Shown: positions 6,745 through 13,491 of the stretch, piece after piece
Layout of the letters: each line of letters opens with the position of its first letter
Position numbering within the stretch: position 1 is the first letter of the stretch
IMG/VR virus record: IMGVR_UViG_3300007734_000517
Span: 1-25,727 of that record
Reading direction: 5' to 3' (one strand)
Length of the DNA: 25,727 bases
From: a virus
Program-made: the position numbers and the translations under genes
The notes under the pieces: generated by a model
What the model was told of the DNA's origin: nothing
Databases searched by the model: none
What the model saw: only the letters and a program-made list of their open reading frames with translations

Positions 6745-6757
6745 CGGTACCCATATC
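6742..6757 (+). repeat. 16-bp repeated intergenic element, copy 1
   Basis: TGACGGTACCCATATC, identical to 9981-9996, followed by a similar AATTT stretch. The TGA is the terL stop. It ends 36 bases before the next chosen start. It may be a phage-specific promoter or a module-boundary sequence; no host-type -10/-35 pair fits it. Confidence 0.7.
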
Positions 6758-6793
6758 GAATTTGGAATGCGTAGATTGATGAGGCAACAGAAT

Positions 6794-7258
6794 ATGCAAG
6801 ACATTGCAACCATTAACACCGACAACATCACAAAGATGAGTCAGTCGGCAATTGAAAAGGTATGCATGTTTGAGCAGTTGATGTTGACTTTGCCGCAAGT
6901 TGTGATGCCTGTAACGCACACACTGCACGGTGGAGTTTACTCGCGGACACTCACTATTCCAGCAGGAGTAGTCATCACTGGTGGTTTCATTCAGGTTCCA
7001 ACGACACTAATAATCAACGGTCGTGGAACCATTTACGCAAATGACGAGACGATGGAAGTCGATGGATATAAAGTGATTGTTGCAAGTGCTGGACGCAAAC
7101 AAATATATTCAGCGCACGAAGACACGACTGGAACAATGTTCTTTGCAACAAACGCAAAGACCGTTGAAGAGGCTGAAAATGAATTTACGATGGATGCTCA
7201 CATGCTCTTATCCCGAACACACGACCACTTGAATACTGAAATTATCACAGGAGAATGA
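6794..7258 (+). CDS. Conserved cupin-like phage protein
   Basis: A 154-aa protein of a type commonly found just after terL in podoviruses. Its sequence 'MQDIATINTDNITKMSQSAIEKVCMFEQLMLTLPQV...HTLHGGVYSRTLTIPAGVVITGGFIQVPTTLIINGRGTIY...GYKVIVASAGRKQIYSAHEDTTGTMFFATNAKTVEEAENEF' shows the run of short beta strands and 'IPAGVVITG' turn of small beta-barrel (cupin-like) proteins. The function is not established; a virion or assembly role is inferred from position. I chose ATG 6794, preceded by TGAGG at 6780-6784. ATGs at 6767 and 6779 are alternatives without good ribosome sites. Confidence 0.75.
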   Translation: MQDIATINTDNITKMSQSAIEKVCMFEQLMLTLPQVVMPVTHTLHGGVYSRTLTIPAGVVITGGFIQVPTTLIINGRGTIYANDETMEVDGYKVIVASAGRKQIYSAHEDTTGTMFFATNAKTVEEAENEFTMDAHMLLSRTHDHLNTEIITGE

Positions 7259-7259
7259 T

Positions 7260-7667
7260 ATGACTTACATGCTTGGATTTGGAGTATTCACCGCCGTTGC
7301 CGCTGCTTTGGGATCTTCCGCAGCAGTGGCAGCAACAATTGGTGCAATTGGAGCAGGTGTTACAGCCGCAGCCACGGCCGCTGGCGTTGGTTACTCAATC
7401 GCTTCGGGCGAAGACGCCAAGAAGAAACAAGCACAAGCATTGTCTAGGCAAGAATCGGCACAACAGCAAGCAGTCAACGCCGCACAAGGTCAACGCAAGA
7501 AGTCTGAGATGGCGATCAACCAGGCTAACCGACAGACTCCAAATGTCGCAGGAATCATGGAGTCAGCCAGTGCAATGGGTGGCGCAGCAGGAACCATGCT
7601 GACTGGCCCGACTGGTGTTGATCCAAACGCTCTTGCACTCGGCAAGTCAACACTCCTAGGAAGTTGA
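7260..7667 (+). CDS. Small Ala/Gln-rich protein before the portal
   Basis: A 135-aa protein. Residues about 8-50 are a hydrophobic Ala/Gly-rich stretch ('AAALGSSAAVAATIGAIGAGVTAAATAAGVG') that could insert in a membrane. A Gln/Lys/Ala-rich helical section follows (about 52-90), then a conserved end 'GTMLTGPTGVDPNALALGKSTLLG'. This C-terminal pattern is widespread in phages beside the portal gene but has no assigned function that I know. The ribosome site AGGAGA lies inside the preceding gene's end. Its stop overlaps the portal start (TGATG). Confidence 0.75.
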   Translation: MTYMLGFGVFTAVAAALGSSAAVAATIGAIGAGVTAAATAAGVGYSIASGEDAKKKQAQALSRQESAQQQAVNAAQGQRKKSEMAINQANRQTPNVAGIMESASAMGGAAGTMLTGPTGVDPNALALGKSTLLGS

Positions 7668-9385
7668 TGAGTCAATACCCAGCCAACAACGAGAGTTACA
7701 AGGGCGCTCCACAGCGCGAGAAGTTGTTGACTCGTTGGGGTCAACTCCAATCTGAGCGAGCGTCATGGTGGGCGCATTGGCAGGAGATCACATCATATGT
7801 GTTGCCGCGCAATGGTCGTTACTTCCGACAAGACCGCGACAAGGGATGGCGCCGACACAACAGCATTTACGACAACACTGGCACTCGCGCACTGCGAACG
7901 CTAGGCGCTGGCATGATGGCTGGCGCCACTAGCCCCGCTCGTCAATGGTTCCGACTTGGAACAGGAGATCCTGAACTAAACTCGTATGCGCCAGTCAAAG
8001 TATGGCTTGACGATGTCACAAAGCGAATGCAGTTAGTATTCCAGAAGTCGAATACTTACCGCGCTCTGCACACGATGTATGAAGAACTTGGAGCATTTGG
8101 CACGGCAGTTTCGATTGTCTTGCCAGACTTCAACAATGTCATACATCATTACCCTATCACGACTGGTGAATACGCTATCGCAACCGATTATCAAGGTCGA
8201 GTAACCACTCTCTACCGCGAATTTGAGCAAACTGTATCCCAGATCGTGACGGAATTCGGTTACAAAAACTGCTCGCACTCAGTGCGGAATCTGTTTGATC
8301 GCGGCAGTCTTGACCAGTGGATACCCATCATCCACGCAATTGAGCCGCGCACAGATCGAGACACGACCAAGAAGGACAGCAAGAACATGCCGTACAAGTC
8401 TTGCTACTTTGAGGTCGGCGGCGACCAAGGCAAGTTCTTGCGCGAGAGCGGATTCAACAAGTTCCCTGCATTGGTTCCACGCTGGAGCGTCAGCGGCGGC
8501 GACATCTACGGCAACTCGCCAGGCATGGAAGCGCTCGGCGACATCAAGCAACTGCAGCACGAGCAACTACGCAAAGCGCAATGCATTGACTATCAAACCA
8601 AACCACCGCTTCAGGTTCCGACGAGCATGAAGAATCGAGATGTGGAGACGCTCCCTGGCGGGATTTCGTTTGTTGATGGTGGTAGTCAGGGAATCAAAAC
8701 TGCATTTGAGGTCAACCTCAATCTGCAACACTTGCTGGGTGACATACAGGATGTGCGCGAGCGCGTACGCGGTGCGTTCTATGCAGACCTGTTCCTAATG
8801 CTGGCAAACGCTACAGACACTCGCATGACAGCGACCGAAGTCGCAGAACGCCATGAAGAGAAGTTGCTGATGCTCGGCCCAGTCTTAGAGCGTCTCCACA
8901 ACGAACTACTTGATCCGTTGATCGACATCACATTTGAGAACATGGTCAAGGCAAACATTGTGCCGCCAGCGCCGCCAGAACTACAGGGAATGGAACTCAA
9001 TGTTGAGTTCGTGTCCATGCTGGCGCAAGCGCAACGCGCAATTGGAACTAACAGCGTTGACCGATTCGTTGGAAATCTAGGCGCCATTGCACAGATGAAG
9101 CCAGATGTGTTGGACAAGTTCGACTCTGATCAGTGGGCAGAATCTTACAGCGACATGCTTGGCGTCGATCCAAACTTGATCGTCGCTGGTAAGCAAGTTG
9201 CAATGATCCGCGATGCTCGCAACAAAGCGATGGCTGCCAAGGAACAGGCTGCGATGATGCAGCAACAGTCAGCCACCGCAAAGAATCTTGCTCAGTCACC
9301 AACTGGTGGCGGTCAGCAAAACGCTTTGATGGATGTAATGAACCAGTTTAGTGGTTACTCATCACCGTCACCAAGTCAAGTCTAA
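7667..9385 (+). CDS. Portal (head-tail connector) protein, T7 gp8-type
   Basis: A 572-aa portal subunit, expected to form a dodecameric ring at one capsid vertex, docking the terminase and later the tail. It resembles the podovirus head-to-tail connector family: 'WGQLQSERASWWAHWQEITSYVLPRNGRYF', 'NTGTRALRTLGAGMMAGATSPARQWFRL', 'YEELGAFGTAV', 'GDIYGNSPGMEALGDIKQLQHEQLRKAQCIDYQTKPPL' and 'MTATEVAERHEEKLLMLGPVLERLHNELLDPLI'. T7 gp8 is 536 aa, so the length fits. The C-terminus is Gln/Ala/Ser-rich and probably flexible. ATG 7667 has AGGA 5 bases upstream; an in-frame TTG at 7664 is less likely. Confidence 0.96.
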   Translation: MSQYPANNESYKGAPQREKLLTRWGQLQSERASWWAHWQEITSYVLPRNGRYFRQDRDKGWRRHNSIYDNTGTRALRTLGAGMMAGATSPARQWFRLGTGDPELNSYAPVKVWLDDVTKRMQLVFQKSNTYRALHTMYEELGAFGTAVSIVLPDFNNVIHHYPITTGEYAIATDYQGRVTTLYREFEQTVSQIVTEFGYKNCSHSVRNLFDRGSLDQWIPIIHAIEPRTDRDTTKKDSKNMPYKSCYFEVGGDQGKFLRESGFNKFPALVPRWSVSGGDIYGNSPGMEALGDIKQLQHEQLRKAQCIDYQTKPPLQVPTSMKNRDVETLPGGISFVDGGSQGIKTAFEVNLNLQHLLGDIQDVRERVRGAFYADLFLMLANATDTRMTATEVAERHEEKLLMLGPVLERLHNELLDPLIDITFENMVKANIVPPAPPELQGMELNVEFVSMLAQAQRAIGTNSVDRFVGNLGAIAQMKPDVLDKFDSDQWAESYSDMLGVDPNLIVAGKQVAMIRDARNKAMAAKEQAAMMQQQSATAKNLAQSPTGGGQQNALMDVMNQFSGYSSPSPSQV

Positions 9386-9395
9386 GGAACAAGCA

Positions 9396-9701
9396 ATGCC
9401 AATGATCAGCATGAAAAGCGAACCAGCAATGCCTGGCGAAATGGAAATGAATGATTCCAAGTATCCAGAAGAATTGTGCATTGAACTTGAATCTGATCAA
9501 CTTGCAAAGTTGGGTATTAGCGTCATGCCAAAGATTGGCACCGTAATGATGATTACCGCCAAGGCCGTGGTCAAATCCAACGAAGAAACAGAATTGATGA
9601 TGGGCAAAGAAACATGCATTGAACTTCAAATTACTGACATGGAAATCAGCAAAGTTAAGCAGAAAAATGATTTCTCAACTGTTTTGTACGGCCCTCAATA
9701 A
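9396..9701 (+). CDS. Capsid-staple-like small protein
   Basis: A 101-aa protein. The pattern 'PEELCIELESDQLAKLGISVMPKIGTVMMITAKAVV...ELQITDMEIS' matches small phage proteins found after the portal gene that are often annotated as capsid staple proteins, which clamp capsid subunits. The start at 9396 is chosen for the AAGGAAC site 6 bases upstream; a longer reading from 9351 would overlap the portal end. The staple role here is inferred from resemblance and position. Confidence 0.65.
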   Translation: MPMISMKSEPAMPGEMEMNDSKYPEELCIELESDQLAKLGISVMPKIGTVMMITAKAVVKSNEETELMMGKETCIELQITDMEISKVKQKNDFSTVLYGPQ

Positions 9702-9710
9702 GAAAACATA

Positions 9711-9983
9711 ATGGCAATCCTATCAACACTATCACTTTCAAGTCAACCTAATACATACGACTACGCAGCCGCTGTAACAATCAGCGATTCAACCGTTCTT
9801 CCGTTGACAAGGGGCTTGCTAGTTACGCATAACGCCGCTGGCGCCGTAGTTGTGACAATGTCTAACGGCGACAACTGCACATTTAATTGGCATGGATCAA
9901 CAACAATCATTTTTCCTATTCGATGCACAAAGGTATTGAGTACAGGAACAACTGCTGCTGCAAACTTTGTCGCTTTGTATTGA
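9711..9983 (+). CDS. Small beta-rich virion protein, spike-base-like
   Basis: A 90-aa protein: 'SDSTVLPLTRGLLVTHNAAGAVVVTMSNGDNCTFNWHGSTTIIFPIRCTKVLSTGTTAAANFVALY'. The order of short beta strands and the ending 'PIRCTKVLSTGTTAAANFVALY' resemble the gene-transfer-agent spike-base type (rcc01079-like), where the family shows 'PVxVxRVxATGTTAxxIVALY'. A role at capsid or tail surfaces is therefore plausible but unproven. Its stop TGA opens the second copy of the 16-bp repeat. Confidence 0.6.
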   Translation: MAILSTLSLSSQPNTYDYAAAVTISDSTVLPLTRGLLVTHNAAGAVVVTMSNGDNCTFNWHGSTTIIFPIRCTKVLSTGTTAAANFVALY

Positions 9984-9996
9984 CGGTACCCATATC
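9981..9996 (+). repeat. 16-bp repeated intergenic element, copy 2
   Basis: TGACGGTACCCATATC, exact match to 6742-6757, again sharing its TGA with the stop of the preceding gene and again in a short gap before a gene. A TTGACA (10001-10006) follows, but no -10 is suitably placed. Confidence 0.7.
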
Positions 9997-10022
9997 AATT
10001 TTGACATTGATAAAGTTCTGAT

Positions 10023-10367
10023 GTGACGAATTACGATCCGCTCGATCTCAAGGGTCAGGAACGCGACAAGGCTGACAAAGACCTGCGCGCCAAACTGACC
10101 AAAGAGAACGAGGAAACGGATTTGAAGTGGATGATGGGAAACAAGCGCGGTCGCAGAATTCTGTGGCGGCTCTTGGATCAGGCTGGCGTGTTTCGTTTGT
10201 CGTTCGACCACAACTCCATGCAGATGGCGTTTAACGAAGGCACACGAAACAGTGGATTGAGAATGCTAAACATGATTCACTCGGTAGCGCCCGAACTCTA
10301 CCCAATAATGCTGAAGGAACAGAATGACTCAAGAATCAATGATGACCGAAGCGCCGACAACAACTAA
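10023..10367 (+). CDS. Bbp19-type phage protein
   Basis: A 114-aa protein with the Bbp19 pattern: 'DLKWMMGNKRGRRILWRLLDQAGVFRLSFDHNSMQMAFNEGTRNSGLRMLNMIHSVAPELYPIML' (about 33-98). The family is named from Bordetella phage BPP-1, where it lies in the structural region; its function is not known to me. The start is a GTG, oddly placed in ATGTGA so that the ATG two bases earlier is out of frame and immediately stopped. The ribosome site is weak. It overlaps the scaffold gene by 44 bases. Confidence 0.85.
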   Translation: MTNYDPLDLKGQERDKADKDLRAKLTKENEETDLKWMMGNKRGRRILWRLLDQAGVFRLSFDHNSMQMAFNEGTRNSGLRMLNMIHSVAPELYPIMLKEQNDSRINDDRSADNN

Positions 10368-10989
10368 CGAAGCCGCTGTCATCACACAAGAATCTGCGAA
10401 AGCAGATGTCACTAGCACGGAGATTGGCAAGACCCAGCAAGTCGCGGATGCGACCACTACTGGCAGTACCGATGGCGACACTAAGGAAACCACTAAGACC
10501 GAAGAGGTCAAAGATGGCGCTCCTGAAAAGTACGAATTTAAGGCGCCTGAAGGCCGTAACTTCGACAACGAGGTGATAACCACATTCTCGGAAGTTGCCA
10601 AGGAATTGAATCTAAGCCAAGAGTCCGCTCAGAAGGTATTGGATCGAGTTGGGCCAAAGATGGTTGAACGACAAATGGCTGAACTTGAAGCGATCCGCAA
10701 AGGTTGGATTGACTCCTCCAAAGTTGACAAAGAGTTCGGTGGCGATGCCATTGATCAAAACATGTCAACCGCAAAGAAGGCACTCGACACCTTTGGTACG
10801 CCTGAACTGAAAACGCTACTAAACCAGTCTGGTCTAGGGAATCATCCTGAAGTAATCAGGTTCTTCTTTAGGGCAGGTAAATCTCTCAGCGAAGATACTT
10901 TCGTAGGCGCAACGAACGGCGCTGGCTCTGCAAAGGGTCAGCCACGCGACTTCGCTTCGCAAGCATCCTTGCTGTACTCCAAACAGTAA
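10324..10989 (+). CDS. Capsid scaffolding/assembly protein
   Basis: A 221-aa protein lying just before the major capsid gene, as expected for a scaffold. The N-terminal third (1-70) is acidic, Thr/Glu-rich and probably disordered. The C-terminal part has the familiar 'FDNEVITTFSEVAKELNLSQESAQKVLDRVGPKM...IRKGWIDSSKVDKEFGGDAIDQNMSTAKKALDTFGTPELKTLLNQSGLGNHPEVIRFFFRAGKSLSEDTF', a pattern common in podovirus scaffold proteins. It would form the inner core of the procapsid and leave before or during packaging. A good AAGGAAC site precedes the start. Confidence 0.85.
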   Translation: MTQESMMTEAPTTTNEAAVITQESAKADVTSTEIGKTQQVADATTTGSTDGDTKETTKTEEVKDGAPEKYEFKAPEGRNFDNEVITTFSEVAKELNLSQESAQKVLDRVGPKMVERQMAELEAIRKGWIDSSKVDKEFGGDAIDQNMSTAKKALDTFGTPELKTLLNQSGLGNHPEVIRFFFRAGKSLSEDTFVGATNGAGSAKGQPRDFASQASLLYSKQ

Positions 10990-11012
10990 CTCTAACAAAA
11001 GGACACTAAATC

Positions 11013-12029
11013 ATGGCTACTCTTTCTACAACAAACCTCACTTTGGCTGATTGGGCGAAACGAACAGATCCAGATGGTCGCGTTCCTGTTGTCGCAGAAC
11101 TTCTGTCGCAAACCAACGAAATTCTTGATGACGCTGTCTTCAAGGAAGGCAACTTGCCAACTGGTGAGCGTGTTGTAATCCGTACAGGATTGCCAACCGT
11201 TTACTGGCGCGCACTGAACCAAGGTATTCCAAGCACCAAGTCAACGACTGCACAAGTCGATGAGGCGTGTGGCATGTTGGAAGCGCGTTCTGAAGTTGAC
11301 AAGGATCTTGCAATGTTGAATGGCAACACGGCTCAGTTCCGTTTGTCAGAAGACACTGCGTTCTTGGAAGCAATGAACCAAACCCAAGCGACCACAATGT
11401 TCTATGGCAACCCTGCCACTGAACCAAAATCGTTCCTCGGTTTGGCTGGTCGATACTCAAGTCTGTCGGGCGGAAACGCAGCAAATGTTCTTAGCGCTGG
11501 CGGTTCTGGTTCTGACAACACTTCGGTGTTCTTGGTCTGCTGGGGTGACAATACCGTGTATTGCCCATTCCCAAAGGGTTCCAAGGCTGGTCTGATCCAT
11601 GAGGATCTCGGCGAGCAAACCGTGTATGACTCTTCAAATCGTATGCAAGCGTATGCGACTCGTTACCAATGGAAGAACGGTCTTGTTGTAAAGGACTGGC
11701 GTTATGTTGTTCGTATTCCAAACATCGATGTTTCTGATTTGATTGGTCAAACTGGTACACAGGCTTCAACTGCTGCCACAAACATCATCAAGTTGATGGC
11801 TCGCGCTATCTACCGCATTCCAAACATGACAATGGGTCGTTGCGCGTTCTATATGAACCGTACCGTACACAGCGGCATGGCTTTGGCTGCGTTGGACAAG
11901 AGCAATGCAGTGTTGAATATCAACCAAGGTCTGACTCAATTCGGTCAACCAAACAGTTGGTTGTCGTTCCTGGGCGTACCACTTCGTAAGGTTGATTCTT
12001 TGGTCAACACAGAATCCGTTGTTTCCTAA
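11013..12029 (+). CDS. Major capsid protein
   Basis: A 338-aa shell protein of the BPP-1/podovirus capsid type (HK97-fold lineage). Recognisable blocks are 'TLADWAKRTDPDGRVPVVAELLSQTNEILDDAVFKEGNLPTGERVVIRTGLPTVYWRALNQG', 'STTAQVDEACGMLEARSEVDKDLAMLNGN', 'FRLSEDTAFLEAMNQTQATTMFYGNPATEPKSFLGLAGRYSSL' and the C-terminal 'FLGVPLRKVDSLVNTESVV'. No separate prohead protease is seen nearby and there is no N-terminal delta domain, consistent with a scaffold-dependent rather than a cleaved shell. A strong AAAGGACA site and codon bias toward well-translated forms suggest high expression. Confidence 0.96.
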   Translation: MATLSTTNLTLADWAKRTDPDGRVPVVAELLSQTNEILDDAVFKEGNLPTGERVVIRTGLPTVYWRALNQGIPSTKSTTAQVDEACGMLEARSEVDKDLAMLNGNTAQFRLSEDTAFLEAMNQTQATTMFYGNPATEPKSFLGLAGRYSSLSGGNAANVLSAGGSGSDNTSVFLVCWGDNTVYCPFPKGSKAGLIHEDLGEQTVYDSSNRMQAYATRYQWKNGLVVKDWRYVVRIPNIDVSDLIGQTGTQASTAATNIIKLMARAIYRIPNMTMGRCAFYMNRTVHSGMALAALDKSNAVLNINQGLTQFGQPNSWLSFLGVPLRKVDSLVNTESVVS

Positions 12030-12057
12030 TTCAAGTCTCTAAGAAAGGACAAATAAA

Positions 12058-12522
12058 ATGATTACTGATAATTTTCTCCGATTGTCTGGTTCACTAACGG
12101 CTGGTACTGCAACTGGCCAAGCCGTAACTGCTACAGCAAATTCAACCAATGTCGTTGATCTCTCGCTTGCGCGAGATGTTGGCGAAGGCGAAGATTTGTA
12201 TGTGCAGTTTACTGTTGGAACTGCGTTTACCGCAGCAGGTTCGGCTACTTTGACTCCAACAATTGTTGTTTCTGCTGCTGATACTCTTTCAACTCCAACC
12301 ACAATTGCTACGGCTGGTACTATTGCTGTTGCAACTTTGGTTGCTGGATACTCATTTGCGGTTCGTTTGAATCCACTAATTGCTTCGCTTGGATTGCGTT
12401 ATCTGGGAGCAATTTATACTGTTGCTACTGGCCCAATGACTGCTGGAACAATCACAGCAGATATTGTTACTGAGATCCAAGACGGCAAGAAGTTCTACGC
12501 GTCTGGTTTCACTGTTCTTTAA
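12058..12522 (+). CDS. Bbp16-type capsid cement protein
   Basis: A 154-aa beta-rich protein resembling the Bbp16 family, which decorates or cements the BPP-1 capsid at its threefold positions. The pattern is 'AVTATANSTNVVDLSLARDVGEGEDLYVQFTVGTAFTAAGSATLTPTIVVSAADTLSTPTTIATAGTIAVATLVAGYSFAVRLNP...LRYLGAIYTVATGPMTAGTITADIV'. It directly follows the capsid gene with an almost identical ribosome site (AAAGGACA), consistent with matched high expression. Confidence 0.88.
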   Translation: MITDNFLRLSGSLTAGTATGQAVTATANSTNVVDLSLARDVGEGEDLYVQFTVGTAFTAAGSATLTPTIVVSAADTLSTPTTIATAGTIAVATLVAGYSFAVRLNPLIASLGLRYLGAIYTVATGPMTAGTITADIVTEIQDGKKFYASGFTVL

Positions 12523-12537
12523 TTTAAGGAGTCACTT

Positions 12538-12735
12538 ATGGCACAAGTCAAAGCAGTTACAAAGTGTTTCATCGACAACTCTATTCGCGAAGAAGGCGAT
12601 GTCTTTGAATACAACGGCGCACCAAACACGAATGTCGTTCTTGTCGGAGCGGCTGTAGCAGAGGTGGCGGATGAACCTAAGGTGAAACAGAAATGGTCAC
12701 CAAAGGCGAAACGCGATGCTGAAGACTTGGGTTGA
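12538..12735 (+). CDS. Small conserved structural-region protein
   Basis: A 65-aa protein: an N-terminal beta-like part ('MAQVKAVTKCFIDNSIREEGDVFEYNGAPNTNV') and a basic tail ('KVKQKWSPKAKRDAEDLG'). Similar small proteins ('FIDNSLR..GDVFEY') occur between capsid and tail genes in many phages; their role is unknown. A strong AAGGAG site precedes it. It is the last gene before the terminator. Confidence 0.75.
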   Translation: MAQVKAVTKCFIDNSIREEGDVFEYNGAPNTNVVLVGAAVAEVADEPKVKQKWSPKAKRDAEDLG

Positions 12736-12767
12736 AATGACTCGCTAGTTACAAAGTTGCCCCAAAG

Positions 12768-12805
12768 CGAGGGGAGCAGTTGACCCCTGCTCTCCTCGTT
12801 TCTTA
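12768..12805 (+). terminator. Rho-independent terminator after the capsid genes
   Basis: A 12-bp stem, CGAGGGGAGCAG (12768-12779) with CTGCTCTCCTCG (12787-12798), contains a single G-U pair, a 7-nt loop and a following TTTCTT. It separates the capsid unit from the tail genes and would make late capsid mRNA more abundant than downstream tail mRNA if read-through is partial. Confidence 0.85.
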
Positions 12806-12819
12806 TCAGGAGATCTCGC

Positions 12820-13488
12820 ATGGCCTCAGTCGTAGACATCTGCAATCTCGCGCTCGCGCACTTAGGCGATGACGCAACCGTCTCCAGCATTGATCCGCCA
12901 GAAGGATCTGCTCAAGCCGAACACTGCAAGCGTTTCTACGCCATAGCGCGCGACACGCTGCTTCAACTGCATCCTTGGAACTTTGCGTCCAAGCGTATTG
13001 CGTTGGCTGAATTAACAAACACAGTCACCACTTGGGACTACTCGTACGCAGTCCCATCCGATTGTCAAACGGTTGTGTCCGTTTTGGCTGATGACGCCCA
13101 CGATGACTACGCTGGTCGATTGATTCCGACTGACACGCCTTACTTCCCACCTGTTGTAGTTGCTGGCTCGTACACGCCGCAACCGTACGGCGTTGAAGTT
13201 GACACGCTTGGCAACAAGATAATCCGAACCAACCAAGAAGCCGCCGTGTTGCGATACCAGGCTTTGATCACAGATTCAACCAAGTTTGATGCTTTGTTTG
13301 TTCTGACTTTGAGTTGGCACCTTGCCAGTATGTTGGCAGGGCCGATCATCAAGGGTGACGCTGGTTCCGCAGAAGCAAAGCGATGCACTCAAATGATGGC
13401 TGGATACTTGCAAACTGCGAAAGCATCTGACAGTAATCAGCGCAACATCAAGCCAGAACACATTGTTCCTTGGACGAGTGGGCGCTAA
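12820..13488 (+). CDS. Head-tail adaptor, T7 gp11-type tail tube protein A
   Basis: A 222-aa protein of the gp11 (tail tubular protein A) family, which forms a ring between the portal and the nozzle. Characteristic blocks are 'MASVVDICNLALAHLGDDATVSSIDPPEGSAQAEHCKRFYAIARDTLLQLHPWNFASKRIALAEL', 'WDYSYAVPSDC', 'VLRYQALITDSTKFDALFVLTLSWHLASMLAGPI' and 'IVPWTSGR'. T7 gp11 is 196 aa, a close length. A good CAGGAG site precedes the start. The next gene follows after 3 bases. Confidence 0.93.
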   Translation: MASVVDICNLALAHLGDDATVSSIDPPEGSAQAEHCKRFYAIARDTLLQLHPWNFASKRIALAELTNTVTTWDYSYAVPSDCQTVVSVLADDAHDDYAGRLIPTDTPYFPPVVVAGSYTPQPYGVEVDTLGNKIIRTNQEAAVLRYQALITDSTKFDALFVLTLSWHLASMLAGPIIKGDAGSAEAKRCTQMMAGYLQTAKASDSNQRNIKPEHIVPWTSGR

Positions 13489-13491
13489 ACG

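Noticed and set aside
10001-10020. TTGACA after the second 16-bp repeat as a host promoter
   Set aside because: No acceptable -10 hexamer at 16-18 bases, and the first copy of the element lacks the TTGACA.
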